NCBI GenBank assembly: GCA_902591645.1
Contig: CACJBM010000001.1
Span: 37,389-101,388, forward strand
Source: an uncultured Verrucomicrobiota bacterium
Lineage (GTDB): Bacteria; Verrucomicrobiota; Verrucomicrobiae; Verrucomicrobiales; DEV007
Direction: 5' to 3'
DNA length: 64,000 bases
Shown: in pieces, positions 42,808 through 53,085 of the stretch
Numbering within the stretch: the stretch's first letter is position 1
Layout of the letters: each line of letters opens with the position of its first letter
Made by a program: the position numbers and the translations under genes
Notes under the pieces: generated by a model
Database searches by the model: none
What the model was told of the DNA's origin: nothing
Seen by the model: the letters and a program-made list of their open reading frames with translations, nothing else

Positions 42808-44073
42808 ATGATAGGTAGACGACAATTACTGAAAACATGTGCATCTGCGGTGGCGATGTCCTCATTTCCCGCCATTCTTTCTGGTAAAAACCCAAATACT
42901 AGGTTGCGGGTTGGCGTTATGGGTCTGAGCCGGGGCAAGGCTCATATTGCCGGGTTTACCGGAATTGATAATGTTGAAATAGCCTATGTTTGTGATGTGG
43001 ATAACAATCGTCTGGCAAGTGGTGTCAAGTATGCCGCATCTAGGCAGGGTGGGAAGGAACCTAAAGGAGTGACTGACTTTCGTGAGATTCTTGAAGACAA
43101 AGAAGTGGATGTGCTTTCAATTGCTGCCCCTAATTTCTGGCATGCTCCGGCGTCGATTTTAGCCTGTCATGCTCAGAAGCACGTTTATGTCGAGAAGCCG
43201 GGAAGCCACAATGCTAATGAATCGAAGTTGATTGTGGAGGCTGCGCGAAAGGATAACCGTCTAGTACAGATGGGTAATCAGCGTCGTAGCTTGCCGTCTT
43301 ACCGCGAGGGCATTGGCAAGATCAGGGACGGGGTCCTTGGTAATCTGCGCTACGCACGGTGCTGGTATGATAATCGCCGTCCCTCAATTGGTCGCGGCAA
43401 GAAGGTGCCTGTGCCTGCTTGGCTTGACTGGAACCTTTGGCAGGGACCTGCAACGGACCGTCCTTACAAAAATAACCTGGTCCATTATAACTGGCACTGG
43501 CACTGGCATTATGGGGGGGGAGAACTTGGTAATAATGGGGTCCATGCACTCGACATCGCACGGTGGGGACTGGGCGTTGATTTTCCGATACGAGTCACCT
43601 GCAACGGTGGGCGATACCATTATGACGATGATCAAGAAACTCCTGACACAGCTGACGCGACTTATGATTTTGGTAAGGTCGGTATCAGCTGGCATGGTAG
43701 TAGCTGTCTGCAGCGCAAGCATGAGAAAAATAGTTTTGTTAGTATTTACGGAGACAAAGGAACCATGGCTTTTGAAAGTTCAGGATATCGCATTTACGAT
43801 ATGGATGGGAAGGTCACTGAAGAAAACATTCCTCTTTTTACGGACTTGCCGCACTTTAAGAACTTTGCTTCTGCGATCCGAGAAGGATCAGCCTTGAATG
43901 CTGAGATCAGCGATGCTCAGAAAAGTGCAATGATGTGTCATTTGGGAAACATGGCTTACCGCTTGCGTACTGAGATCAGGTTTGACTCCAAGACCCAGAA
44001 AATCACTGATAATCCTGCTGCCGAGAAGCTGTGGGGACGAGAGTATCGTGAGGGCTGGAAACCGAAAGTATAA
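42808..44073 (+). CDS. Gfo/Idh/MocA family oxidoreductase with Tat-like signal
   Basis: The ATG at 42808 begins MIGRRQLLKTCASAVAMSSF, a twin-arginine-like signal; an ATG at 42778 is less likely. 421 aa. LRVGVMGLSRGKAHIAGF is the NAD(P)-binding fold, VEKPGSHNANES the EKP motif, and LVQMGNQRRS plus NGVHALDIARWGLG are typical of the secreted PVC branch of the family. An 8-G run at 43513-43520 sits in the frame without disrupting it. These enzymes oxidise or epimerise sugars; export by Tat with bound cofactor fits. It converges with the DUF1501 gene (8 bp between stops). Confidence 0.92.
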   Translation: MIGRRQLLKTCASAVAMSSFPAILSGKNPNTRLRVGVMGLSRGKAHIAGFTGIDNVEIAYVCDVDNNRLASGVKYAASRQGGKEPKGVTDFREILEDKEVDVLSIAAPNFWHAPASILACHAQKHVYVEKPGSHNANESKLIVEAARKDNRLVQMGNQRRSLPSYREGIGKIRDGVLGNLRYARCWYDNRRPSIGRGKKVPVPAWLDWNLWQGPATDRPYKNNLVHYNWHWHWHYGGGELGNNGVHALDIARWGLGVDFPIRVTCNGGRYHYDDDQETPDTADATYDFGKVGISWHGSSCLQRKHEKNSFVSIYGDKGTMAFESSGYRIYDMDGKVTEENIPLFTDLPHFKNFASAIREGSALNAEISDAQKSAMMCHLGNMAYRLRTEIRFDSKTQKITDNPAAEKLWGREYREGWKPKV

Positions 44074-44081
44074 ATAAGATT

Positions 44082-45551
44082 TTAGCCGATCACTCCGGTC
44101 ACCACTTTACCATGGACGTCAGTTAGCCTGAATCGTCGGCCCTGGAACTTATAAGTGAGCCTTTCATGATCGATTCCAGCGAGATGGAGCCACGTTGCCT
44201 GAATGTCATGAACGTGAACTGGATTTTCTGTAGCACTGAAGGCTAGGTCATCACTTGCACCGTATGATATACCTGACTTCACACCCCCTCCGGCCATCCA
44301 TATTGTATAGGCGTACGGATGATGATCTCGGCCCCATTTCTTTCTATCTTTGAGATTTCCCTGTAAGAAAGGTGTCCTGCCGAATTCGCCTCCCCAGATA
44401 ACTAGGGTATCCTTTAAAAGGCCTCTTTGCTCTAGATCTTTTACCAGTGCCGCGCTCGGTTGGTCTGTGTCTTTGCATTGAGTGTACAACTCAGTGGTCA
44501 CGCTACCGTGCTGGTCCCAACCAGCGTGCATGACTTGGACCGTTCTGGTTCCTCTTTCAACGAGCCGGCGCGCCATCAGGCAGTTATAAGCAAAGGTTCC
44601 AGGCTCATTGACTTGTGGGCCATACATATCCATAGTTTCCTTGGATTCATTAGAGAAATCTGTCAGTTCCGGGACACTGGCCTGCATCTTAAAGGCCATC
44701 TCGTACTGCGATATTCTTGTCGCTATTTCGGGGTCTCCAAATTCAGTTAATTTGTGATTATTGATCTCGGCGATACTGTCGAGCCAGTCCCTTCTCATTT
44801 CCCGACTCATGCCCTTCGGATTCTTTGCATAGAGGACAGGGTCCTTGCTGCCACGGAACAAAACTCCCTGATGCTTGGATGGAAGAAATCCACTGCCCCA
44901 GTAGAAATCATAAAATATTTGGCCGCATGTCGTCCCTTTACTGACAGATGTCATGACAACGAAGCGTGGTAATTCTTCAGTCTCTGCGCCGAGACCATAT
45001 GCCATCCATGCTCCGAGCGTGGGCCTTCCTGGTATCTGACCTCCGCTCAATAGAAAGCTAATTGCCGGGGCATGGTTCACTGCATCAGTGTGCATTGATT
45101 TTACAAAGCATATCTTGTCAGCAATCTCAGCAGTGTGGGGAAGAAAATCACTGACCCATGCACCTGACTGTCCTCGTTGCTTGAAAGGTTCTACAGGTGC
45201 CAGCATTAATTTACCATTTGCCTTTCCGGTCATGGTGCTGAAACGCTTATTGCCAACGTAGGAGTCAGGTATTGGCTTTCCGTGCATTTCCTGAATCTTT
45301 GGCTTGTAGTCAAAGAGATCCACGTGGGTTGGGGCCCCGTTCTGGAAAAGGTAAATGATGTTCTTTGCTTTTGGCTTGAAGTGGGGAAGCCCAGGTAATC
45401 CCCCGATAGCTTTCCGGTCATTGTCGGCGGCCAAGCCATCTTTGTTAAGAAGGTTAGAGAGAGCTATGGTACCTATGCCAGTGGCAGATTTACCAAAGAA
45501 TTCACGTCTTGTCAGGTCAAGATGGTTTTGCTGAAGTGGATTCATGATCAT
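44082..45551 (-). CDS. DUF1501 family protein with Tat-like signal
   Basis: 489 aa. LTRREFFGKSATGIGTIAL near residues 13-31 is a twin-arginine signal. IIYLFQNGAPTHVDLFDYKP, FVKSMHTDAVNHAPAISFLL, LMARRLVERGTRTVQVMHAG then WDQHG, LVIWGGEFGRTP and GRDHHPYAYTIWMAGGGVK are DUF1501 hallmarks. It starts 11 bp after the DUF1549/DUF1553 gene and completes the second such pair in the window. The truncated copy at position 1 is its nearest relative here. Confidence 0.94.
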   Translation of the reverse strand: MIMNPLQQNHLDLTRREFFGKSATGIGTIALSNLLNKDGLAADNDRKAIGGLPGLPHFKPKAKNIIYLFQNGAPTHVDLFDYKPKIQEMHGKPIPDSYVGNKRFSTMTGKANGKLMLAPVEPFKQRGQSGAWVSDFLPHTAEIADKICFVKSMHTDAVNHAPAISFLLSGGQIPGRPTLGAWMAYGLGAETEELPRFVVMTSVSKGTTCGQIFYDFYWGSGFLPSKHQGVLFRGSKDPVLYAKNPKGMSREMRRDWLDSIAEINNHKLTEFGDPEIATRISQYEMAFKMQASVPELTDFSNESKETMDMYGPQVNEPGTFAYNCLMARRLVERGTRTVQVMHAGWDQHGSVTTELYTQCKDTDQPSAALVKDLEQRGLLKDTLVIWGGEFGRTPFLQGNLKDRKKWGRDHHPYAYTIWMAGGGVKSGISYGASDDLAFSATENPVHVHDIQATWLHLAGIDHERLTYKFQGRRFRLTDVHGKVVTGVIG

Positions 45552-45562
45552 TCTCTATTTAA

Positions 45563-48508
45563 TTATTGCTTGGTCACTGCTTCATCAAGGTTCATGACAG
45601 CGAGTGTCGTGGCTGTCCATGCGGCATGTTCTACTGGATCGAGTTTGTCATTTATTGGTTTTTCGCCTACTGACAATAATGCTGCTGCTGAACCGGGATC
45701 TTTCTTAAAGGCTTCTCTTGAACGGTTCAGAGCTTTGAACATAATTTCTTGCTCAATTGCCATAGGTGATCTGGCCAGGAGTCTCCTAAAAATTAATTCT
45801 AGTCTGTCCAGATCATTATTTTCCGTGTCAGTCATTGCCATTTCCGCGAGTGACCTTGAAGCTTCTACAAAGCTCACATCATTGAGCATGTACAGAGCAT
45901 GCATTGGTGTATTGGTTCGGAAAGGTTTTACGGTGCAGGTCTGTCGGTTCGAGTTATCGAAGAAAGCGGGGGGAGCGATGATGCGTCTCCAGAAAGTGTA
46001 AAGACCTCTGCGGTATAGCTTTTCTCCATTGTCTCTTGAGTACCTTTTTTTACCAAACGAAGCCTCCTCCCAGACTCCTTCTGGCTGATAAGTGTTTACT
46101 GGGCTTCCGCCGATCTTGGGCACGAGAAGACCACTCGCTGCCAGAGCATTGTCACGGAGCATCCACGACGGCATTCTGAAACGCGGTCCCCTAGAGAGGA
46201 ACCGGTTCTCCGGGTCCAGTGTATAGTTCGTGTCATTCTCGCTAATTCTTGTGGCCTTGGATGTTTGTTTGTAAGTGTCACTAGTAACGATTAAGCGTAT
46301 CAGATTCTTAACGTCCCAACCAGAATCCACAAAGGCAATGGCTAGGTAGTCGAGAAGTTCTTGGTTCATCGGAGTTTCTCCTTGGGTTCCAAAGTCTTCT
46401 GATGTTTTCACCAGACCGACACCAAATATCTGTTGCCAGAAACGATTTACTATTACTCTAGCCGTTAGAGGATTGTCAGGACTGACGATCCATTTTGCTA
46501 GACCGAGACGGTTCTTTGGAAAGTTATCTGGCATTTTAGGTAAGGTTTTCGGTGTTCCCATGCTGACTTCTTCTCCTTGTTTTTCATACGATCCTTTGTC
46601 TAGGATGTAGGTTTGTCTGGGCTTGTCCCTGTCTTCCATTACCATGACCTTTGGGCCGGAGCTTTTTAGTTTATTGAGGCGATCGTTTAGTTCCTTACGT
46701 TTTTTGGTAAGCTCAGCGAGTTGGGTGTCGATTATTTTCTTTTCTTTATTTATAGGTGCGTCGGATTTTTCACTCACTGACAACCTGAACTTGCCGAGGT
46801 TATGACTGACATGAGGGGAGTCATGTCGCAGGATAAATTGAATGATAGCGCCCTTGCCTGCTATGGCTTTATCGTTCAGTCGGAAAACACCCTCATGCTC
46901 ACGATCAACGTTACGACCTTCGTGAACGGCCCATCCGGTGGCAGTGTTCCCGTCATAACTGGCACTGATTTTGTGAGATCCTTGTTCGAAAGTTGCCTCT
47001 GATGAAGCAAATTTAAGAGGTTCAGGTTCTTTGGATCCTTGTCTTGTTATTGACGCTTCAAAACCTGTAAGAACGAAATTTCCACTATCAGATCTTGCCA
47101 GTCCTCCGCCTGTCATTGATGGATCCATGAGAGCTTCAAGCCTTATCGATCCTATCTCGGCGATGTCAGTTTTTGCTCTGATTGTGTAGGTATCATTCTT
47201 AGGGTTCTCGCCACTGACGAGTATAGATTTGTCTTTTTGAAGGGTCAGCTTCTGAACCTTGGCATTTGTTTCGGTCGGTGTGAGGATTTTCCATACCTGA
47301 TCATCTTGTAATTCAGGCCCTTCTTTAAGTACTTGTATTTCACGTTCTTTGATCTTTTGATTTATAATTTCAATTTCTTTGGTCGTTTTATCAATTTCAG
47401 CGATCTGCTCCTGCGTTGGTACTGTGAGATTAGGCGCTTGCTGTCCATTCCCTCCTCCTCCATCGATGGGGGTCTGGTTAAAGTAAGCGCTCATCTGGTA
47501 ATATTCTTTCTGAGTGATAGGATCGAATTTGTGGTCATGGCAACGACAACAATTGAACGTTAATCCTAGCCAGACAGTTCCTGTCGTCTCAGTCATATCC
47601 ATTACGTAATCGACTCTGTTCTCCTCTTTGATCCTGCCGCCTTCACCATTGATAGGATGATTGCGAAGGAATCCGGTAGCGAGTTTTTGCTCGAAGGTGG
47701 ATTCAGGGAGTAGGTCCCCGGCAATTTGCCAGACAGTGAATTTATCAAAGGGGAGGTTCTCATTGAAGGACTTGATGACCCAGTCTCGCCAAGGCCACAT
47801 GGTCCTTTCACCGTCCCCCTGGTATCCGTTACTATCTGCGTAACGGGCAGCGTCGAGCCATGCCCAGGTCATTTTTTCGCCGTACGCTTGTGAATTGAGC
47901 AGACGGTCAACTAACTTTTGGTAAGCTTCAGGTGAATTGTCTGTGACAAACTCTTTTATTTTGTCGGGGCTAGGAGGGAGTCCAGTCAGGTCCAAACTGA
48001 CTCTTCGAATCAATGTCTCCAGATCAGCTTGGGGTGAGGCTCCCATTTGTGATTCCTTTAGAGTTTTTGAAACAAATTCATCAATCGGATGCCGTTCAGT
48101 TAAGGATATTGTTTTTTCAGGTTTAATGAATGCCCAGTGCTTTTCATATTTGGCTCCAGATTTGACCCATTCTTTGAGTATATCCTTTTGTTCCTTTGAG
48201 AGCTTTAGCTTGGCGTCCGGGGGAGGCATGATCTCATCAGGATCATCTGATAGGATTCGGTAGATAAGTTCGCTCTGTTCGAGATCATTTGGAACGATAG
48301 CTGATACTCCGTCGTGCGCTGTGGTGGCATCTTTAAAGTTATCAAGTCTGAGCTTTGCCTTCCGTTTGTTTTGATCTGGTCCGTGGCAAAAATAGCAGTT
48401 TTCAGAAAGTATTGGTTTGACGTCCTTATTGAAATTAATCTCAGCCCAAGAAAATTCAGTCCATGTCAGTACACAGAGTGTTGAGAAAAGAATGGATTTT
48501 AACTTCAT
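45563..48508 (-). CDS. PSCyt1-DUF1549-DUF1553 protein with internal binding-like module
   Basis: 981 aa, signal peptide 1-22. PSCyt1 near 25-120 has NCYFCHGPDQNKRKAKLRLD (CxxCH heme motif). DUF1549 (about 135-345) includes RVSLDLTGLPPSPDKI and FNCCRCHDHKFDPIT. Between 350 and 665 there is an inserted module with coiled-coil ends and a beta-rich centre (GNFVLTGFEASITRQ), similar to part of the insertion in the 1343-aa protein. DUF1553 (about 680-950) has AKWIVSPDNPLTARVIVNRF and NTPMHALYMLNDVSFVEASR. It is expected in the periplasm, acting with the DUF1501 product. Confidence 0.93.
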   Translation of the reverse strand: MKLKSILFSTLCVLTWTEFSWAEINFNKDVKPILSENCYFCHGPDQNKRKAKLRLDNFKDATTAHDGVSAIVPNDLEQSELIYRILSDDPDEIMPPPDAKLKLSKEQKDILKEWVKSGAKYEKHWAFIKPEKTISLTERHPIDEFVSKTLKESQMGASPQADLETLIRRVSLDLTGLPPSPDKIKEFVTDNSPEAYQKLVDRLLNSQAYGEKMTWAWLDAARYADSNGYQGDGERTMWPWRDWVIKSFNENLPFDKFTVWQIAGDLLPESTFEQKLATGFLRNHPINGEGGRIKEENRVDYVMDMTETTGTVWLGLTFNCCRCHDHKFDPITQKEYYQMSAYFNQTPIDGGGGNGQQAPNLTVPTQEQIAEIDKTTKEIEIINQKIKEREIQVLKEGPELQDDQVWKILTPTETNAKVQKLTLQKDKSILVSGENPKNDTYTIRAKTDIAEIGSIRLEALMDPSMTGGGLARSDSGNFVLTGFEASITRQGSKEPEPLKFASSEATFEQGSHKISASYDGNTATGWAVHEGRNVDREHEGVFRLNDKAIAGKGAIIQFILRHDSPHVSHNLGKFRLSVSEKSDAPINKEKKIIDTQLAELTKKRKELNDRLNKLKSSGPKVMVMEDRDKPRQTYILDKGSYEKQGEEVSMGTPKTLPKMPDNFPKNRLGLAKWIVSPDNPLTARVIVNRFWQQIFGVGLVKTSEDFGTQGETPMNQELLDYLAIAFVDSGWDVKNLIRLIVTSDTYKQTSKATRISENDTNYTLDPENRFLSRGPRFRMPSWMLRDNALAASGLLVPKIGGSPVNTYQPEGVWEEASFGKKRYSRDNGEKLYRRGLYTFWRRIIAPPAFFDNSNRQTCTVKPFRTNTPMHALYMLNDVSFVEASRSLAEMAMTDTENNDLDRLELIFRRLLARSPMAIEQEIMFKALNRSREAFKKDPGSAAALLSVGEKPINDKLDPVEHAAWTATTLAVMNLDEAVTKQ

Positions 48509-48640
48509 TAGCGGGAAATTATTCAGAGCATTTTACTGAATTCATAGAAAAATAAAACCTTCTTTGTTTACCTTTTCTAGATGCTGAAACAGCAAAGGTT
48601 ATGATCATAAAATGATCCAAAAAGCAGTTTTATTACTATT

Positions 48641-51600
48641 TTACTCTGTAATATATAATCGAAGAAATCCGCGGTCCCCGTTTTCTTTTCCAATTGGGTG
48701 GGGAAATCTGTACCTAGTAATTATATTGCCTTCTTGATTTAGAGTCTCTGAGCCTAGCTTAACTGCGGTATTTTCCCAATCTTTCAAATTGCCACTTGTC
48801 TGGACTATGAATCTGACATCGCGGTCTCCCTGGGCCCTGGCAAATTCGATGACCAAATACTTATTATTGCCCTGTTGGCTTAGGCTAATGCTCGGTAGAG
48901 GTATCCGGTTAATTGAGCTGACTGGAGAGTTTCCTAGCGCATATTCTACAAAGTTATTGAGTCCATCCTTGTCAGGGTCTGCTGATGGGCCCGAGACGTT
49001 GGGGTCTGAGATGTTTTGGGCAGAGAACTCGATGAGTTTCCAATGATCATAACTGATAGACCCTCTTGGATTCCCACCCACTTGTGTTGATGCTTTCCAA
49101 TTCGTTCCATCATTATGATCACCGAGCGGGTTAATGATCTGTATTGAATGGCCGTCAAGATTATTTAGGGAAGGCCAGGGAGATTCTTTTCGATAATAAA
49201 AATCGTGAATTGGTTTTCCAGACCAATTAATTAATCGTGTTCTCTCACCACCGTTGTTGAGTTTCCCTTCGTATTGGCCTGCAATGGACCCTTGATCACT
49301 GTTACGCATTTCAAAGGCGGACCGATCACTGACGATGAGTACACTTGACTGCGGTGGTAATGATCTAATTTCAGATTCAGAGAAGTTAAAATAAATCCCG
49401 TCAGTGAAACGGACTCCATTCAAATCAATGGAAAGTTCACTGATGTTTTTCAATCTGATAAATTCGAATAAGTCTCCGTCATTGTGACCGGCTTCTATTT
49501 CATCTGGGGTCGGGCCTTCCGGGTTGTAAAGGATTTCCATAATCGCAAGATTTTCATTTGATGCGGGGACCGTATCGACCGTGAACTTAGCGGACGTTAA
49601 TCCGCTCCACTCGTTACCGTCACGAGCACGTGCCATGACGGTAACTGGTTCGGTGATTGTTAGGGGCTTATTCAGAGGATTTGTCCTCGTTGCTTCAAGT
49701 TGCATTTCCATGACCATGTCGCTACTTGACCTGCTGCCATTATGCATTTCAACGGCAATGAGATTGGGTCCCTCCACGAGTGCGTTCGCGTTTACGATGT
49801 AATCATCCAAGTCACCTTCGTTTAAATCGCTAGTATCATTCGAGGTTGTCATTTCGAAAGTAGCATTAGGATCAAGGTTTGAGTCCCTGAAAATTTCTTT
49901 ACCGTTTAAATAGACGGCGCCACCCCCATCCGACATAATTTTTAATCTCAGCTCGTAATGACTTTGAGAATCCTCAAGTTCAAAGATTTTCCTGAAGTAG
50001 GTAGTTACTTGCCTTGGTCTTGGATTAATCTGTGTCTCGATAGGAATATTAGTTCTGGGTAACGTGCCCGTATCGGAGATATTTCCGAAGCCGAGGGGTG
50101 AAGGTCCTTCTTTCCATTCCGAATCATTGTACTGAGGTTCTTTCCATTCAGTTCCTAGATCTCCATCTGTATCACTGTACTTCCAGACTGAATTGAGGGG
50201 TAAGATAATCACATCTACGCTAGATCCTGACTGGCTAGTCGCTTTAGGATTAATTGATCCTCCAACTTCTCTGGGGTCTGATCCGTCAGTGGTATAATAG
50301 ATCTTTCCTTTCTCGTTGGTGATTGCAAGATTGTATCCTTTTGGAACGCTTCCACCTAATTGACTGAACTGGGGCGGTTCTGTTTTTGGCCATAGTCCGT
50401 TATTTCTAAATTCTTCTCTTCTGGGTCCTAAAAGATATTGTCTGCGGCCATTTGTAGTATTTGCCCAGGATCTGATAACGTTTTCATTTATGGATTCCTT
50501 ATTCATGTAGCTAAGGAGGTCGCCAAATTCACCATACAGTTGATCGGCGAGTTTCTTTAGATGTGAATGTTCAAAGTCACGGTCATCGAGGACTCCGCCA
50601 TTGAATAGATGCTTATTTATTCTGTCAGCAAATAGGATTTTGAATTCTTCCCAACGGGATAATCCTCTCCAAAGGTCCCTGAGTTCGCCACTCCCTGTTG
50701 CTATGAAAGGTTGAATCATCTCCGTGGGGATTGGGCGATTTCCCCGATTGTACATTGCACCTTCAGCGTCCCAAATATAGAGACGGTACCGGCCACGGTC
50801 TGAGCGTTCTCGTGCCGCGACCCAATTATTGTGGGGCCAGTCCCAGGTCGCCATATAAATGTTCAACAGATAATAATCAATCATGTTTGTAACATCTGCC
50901 ATTTCGAGGACCCTTGCCCAGTTCGCATTTGTTCTTGAGCTGTTTAGTCTCCTGATCATTTCGTCCCAAGCGACCATGTCCCCTTCTGCGACGTTACTGG
51001 CTTTGCCCTGTAAGGCGAGAGTGTCCCAATCCGTTTCGGAGTCAGAATCGTGCACACTTGCGAACCATGGAGAGCGGAGCCGTTCTACCATATTGTAAAA
51101 TCCCTTAAGCTCAGCATTGACGTAAAGTGAATTAATGACTCCGGTACTTGCCGGTTGCCCCATGTCACGGCTCATTCGGCGAACCAATTCATCTACGATG
51201 AAAGGATTTCTGATGTCATTTTTACCGGCTCTGACTCGAAACCTCTTGTACTTATCAATAGGATCATCAATTCCATTTAAGGGTAATTGGACTTCAGAAT
51301 TTCCGTACTCGTCTCGGAAATAAAGATTAAATGATGGTTTCTGGGTGCCTCTTGCTGGCCAGGGACTGGAACTGATTTGATCAAGTAACATTCTTGGTCT
51401 GGAGTAAGATGATGCAGCGGCTCTGATGCCGCAGTCTGTCCTGAATCCTGTGCTACCGTCAGTAAAATAGAACTCTGCGTGTATGGGTCTTTCATATGAG
51501 CGGCCCCGATTAATGACGTTGTTATAATCTGATGAGCTAGTCGGTTGCCATTGGTTATCGACGTACTGGCCCCCATTAATTGCAAATGCACCAAAAGGAT

Positions 51601-53062
51601 CAAAGAGAGAACGCTCAATGTCACCCGTGATAATTAATGAAGGGGAATTTAAAAGCTTTGGATCCTGATCGATGAGATAGGTGTTTGTTTTTGTATCTGA
51701 GGGTATCAAATTTTCATTGAATGCTCTTGCCCGAATCACATGCCCTTTTTTTTCGGATACTTTTTTGAGTATTATTGGTTCCGTGTAAGTGAAGCCATTG
51801 GTTTTGCTGGGTTCGGACCCATCAGTCGTGTAGAAAATGGTCTCCTCAGGAGTCTCGTTTGTAATCTCAAGTTCAATGTTTCCATTTAAGAACCCACCAC
51901 GAGTACTGAAGGAAGGAGATTTAACTTTGCCTGCGAAGGCTGGTCCAGAATTCATTGATCCTGGGCTCGGTTCGCTCAAGTAGACGAGTTCACCGGAATT
52001 ATCCAACGCACCGTAACTATGAAAGTTATATTGTTTAGGAAATTTTTTACTAAATTTACTTTTTGAATTTCCCTGATCATCAAACAATCCAAGAAATTCA
52101 CCGCTACTGCTTAGCTTGAAGTTGGTATGAAGATATTTGGCGCCTCTTATCTCTTCATTCATTCCGTCGGCTAAAATCAGAAGGTAACCCTTTGCAGGGA
52201 TTGAAGTCGTTTCCGGAAATTTCCATTTCCCAGGCTCTTCATCGTCATCACTCAGAGACCAGTTACTGATATTAACCGCTTCATTCGCAGAATTAAAAAG
52301 TTCTATCCAGTCAGAACTTTCATTTTCGATGCTCTTATCATTAAATATGGCAGGTTCATAGATATCAGAGCTCGGTTCAATTAGTCCGGGAAAGTAGCTG
52401 ACAGTTGAACCGGTTTGGACCAGAACCTTGTCCTGAGTATTTGCCTGATCGATGAGGACAGAAAAATCTAGGCGAATGCTTGTCAGGGGGTCGTTGTTTG
52501 TGACTTGTATTGCAAGATTGTTTTCTCCTGCCTTTAGGATTTCCCTTGATGTTCCGACTTTCAATTTTGTGAATCGTGTAGATGATGAGCCTGCCCGGTA
52601 AGAGACTTGATCCCAGTAAATGTGAGACTTTGCTGCTCCGTTATTAGCTCTACTGATTTCCTTGCCGTTGAGCCAAGCGATGAAACCGTCATTGTAGTTT
52701 ATGCTAAGTATGATGGGCCTCTGAGAAGTTATATCCTCAGCCGATACTGAAAATTCTTTTCTTACATACAGTGATGGGGAAATTCCATAGAGTTGTGATC
52801 TTACGTTCGTTCTTATGGTTCCAAGATCATAGCCGATAGGTGTTCTCCCCGTTTTCCAGTTCGAATGATCGAACTGATTTGTCCACCAAGCCGGCCAGTT
52901 ACCGGCGAAAGGTTGGTCATTTGAATCCCAGCGTATGAGACGTTCGGTACCCTTGCATAAAATTTCATTTATTCTGACTTCTCCAGAACAGACGCTAACG
53001 ATACTCAAGAATGAGATGAGTTTTAGGGAATGGGTAATTTGATTAAAGAGGAATCTATACAT
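48641..53062 (-). CDS. Large secreted CotH kinase / lamin-tail / chitobiase-C domain protein
   Basis: 1473 aa from the ATG at 53062 (AAGGA 11 nt upstream); a TTG at 53083 is unlikely. Signal peptide near 1-28. In order: a beta-rich domain with LWxGxE-like ISLNYNDGFIAWLNGKE type strands (about 110-200), a lamin-tail domain (about 250-370, SSDWIELFNSANEAVNISNW), a chitobiase-C-like Ig part (TIFYTTDGSEPSKTNGFTY), the CotH kinase domain (about 470-850) with FYNMVERLRSPWF, HNNWVAARE and LYIWDAEGAM, a second chitobiase-C part, a second lamin-tail part, and a thrombospondin-3-like ADPDKDGLNNFVEYALGNSP before a C-terminal module ending RGFLRLYITE. CotH proteins can be protein kinases. Confidence 0.88.
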   Translation of the reverse strand: MYRFLFNQITHSLKLISFLSIVSVCSGEVRINEILCKGTERLIRWDSNDQPFAGNWPAWWTNQFDHSNWKTGRTPIGYDLGTIRTNVRSQLYGISPSLYVRKEFSVSAEDITSQRPIILSINYNDGFIAWLNGKEISRANNGAAKSHIYWDQVSYRAGSSSTRFTKLKVGTSREILKAGENNLAIQVTNNDPLTSIRLDFSVLIDQANTQDKVLVQTGSTVSYFPGLIEPSSDIYEPAIFNDKSIENESSDWIELFNSANEAVNISNWSLSDDDEEPGKWKFPETTSIPAKGYLLILADGMNEEIRGAKYLHTNFKLSSSGEFLGLFDDQGNSKSKFSKKFPKQYNFHSYGALDNSGELVYLSEPSPGSMNSGPAFAGKVKSPSFSTRGGFLNGNIELEITNETPEETIFYTTDGSEPSKTNGFTYTEPIILKKVSEKKGHVIRARAFNENLIPSDTKTNTYLIDQDPKLLNSPSLIITGDIERSLFDPFGAFAINGGQYVDNQWQPTSSSDYNNVINRGRSYERPIHAEFYFTDGSTGFRTDCGIRAAASSYSRPRMLLDQISSSPWPARGTQKPSFNLYFRDEYGNSEVQLPLNGIDDPIDKYKRFRVRAGKNDIRNPFIVDELVRRMSRDMGQPASTGVINSLYVNAELKGFYNMVERLRSPWFASVHDSDSETDWDTLALQGKASNVAEGDMVAWDEMIRRLNSSRTNANWARVLEMADVTNMIDYYLLNIYMATWDWPHNNWVAARERSDRGRYRLYIWDAEGAMYNRGNRPIPTEMIQPFIATGSGELRDLWRGLSRWEEFKILFADRINKHLFNGGVLDDRDFEHSHLKKLADQLYGEFGDLLSYMNKESINENVIRSWANTTNGRRQYLLGPRREEFRNNGLWPKTEPPQFSQLGGSVPKGYNLAITNEKGKIYYTTDGSDPREVGGSINPKATSQSGSSVDVIILPLNSVWKYSDTDGDLGTEWKEPQYNDSEWKEGPSPLGFGNISDTGTLPRTNIPIETQINPRPRQVTTYFRKIFELEDSQSHYELRLKIMSDGGGAVYLNGKEIFRDSNLDPNATFEMTTSNDTSDLNEGDLDDYIVNANALVEGPNLIAVEMHNGSRSSSDMVMEMQLEATRTNPLNKPLTITEPVTVMARARDGNEWSGLTSAKFTVDTVPASNENLAIMEILYNPEGPTPDEIEAGHNDGDLFEFIRLKNISELSIDLNGVRFTDGIYFNFSESEIRSLPPQSSVLIVSDRSAFEMRNSDQGSIAGQYEGKLNNGGERTRLINWSGKPIHDFYYRKESPWPSLNNLDGHSIQIINPLGDHNDGTNWKASTQVGGNPRGSISYDHWKLIEFSAQNISDPNVSGPSADPDKDGLNNFVEYALGNSPVSSINRIPLPSISLSQQGNNKYLVIEFARAQGDRDVRFIVQTSGNLKDWENTAVKLGSETLNQEGNIITRYRFPHPIGKENGDRGFLRLYITE

Positions 53063-53085
53063 GATAGGGCAAATCCTTATCAAAA

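Noticed and set aside
43513..43520. Run of eight G in the Gfo/Idh/MocA gene as a possible frameshift or phase-variation site
   Set aside because: The reading frame is intact on both sides and keeps the conserved family sequence, so there is no sign of a shift.
45522..46001. 159-codon plus-strand frame opposite the end of the DUF1549/DUF1553 gene
   Set aside because: The minus-strand protein has clear DUF1553 motifs over the same bases; the plus-strand product shows none.
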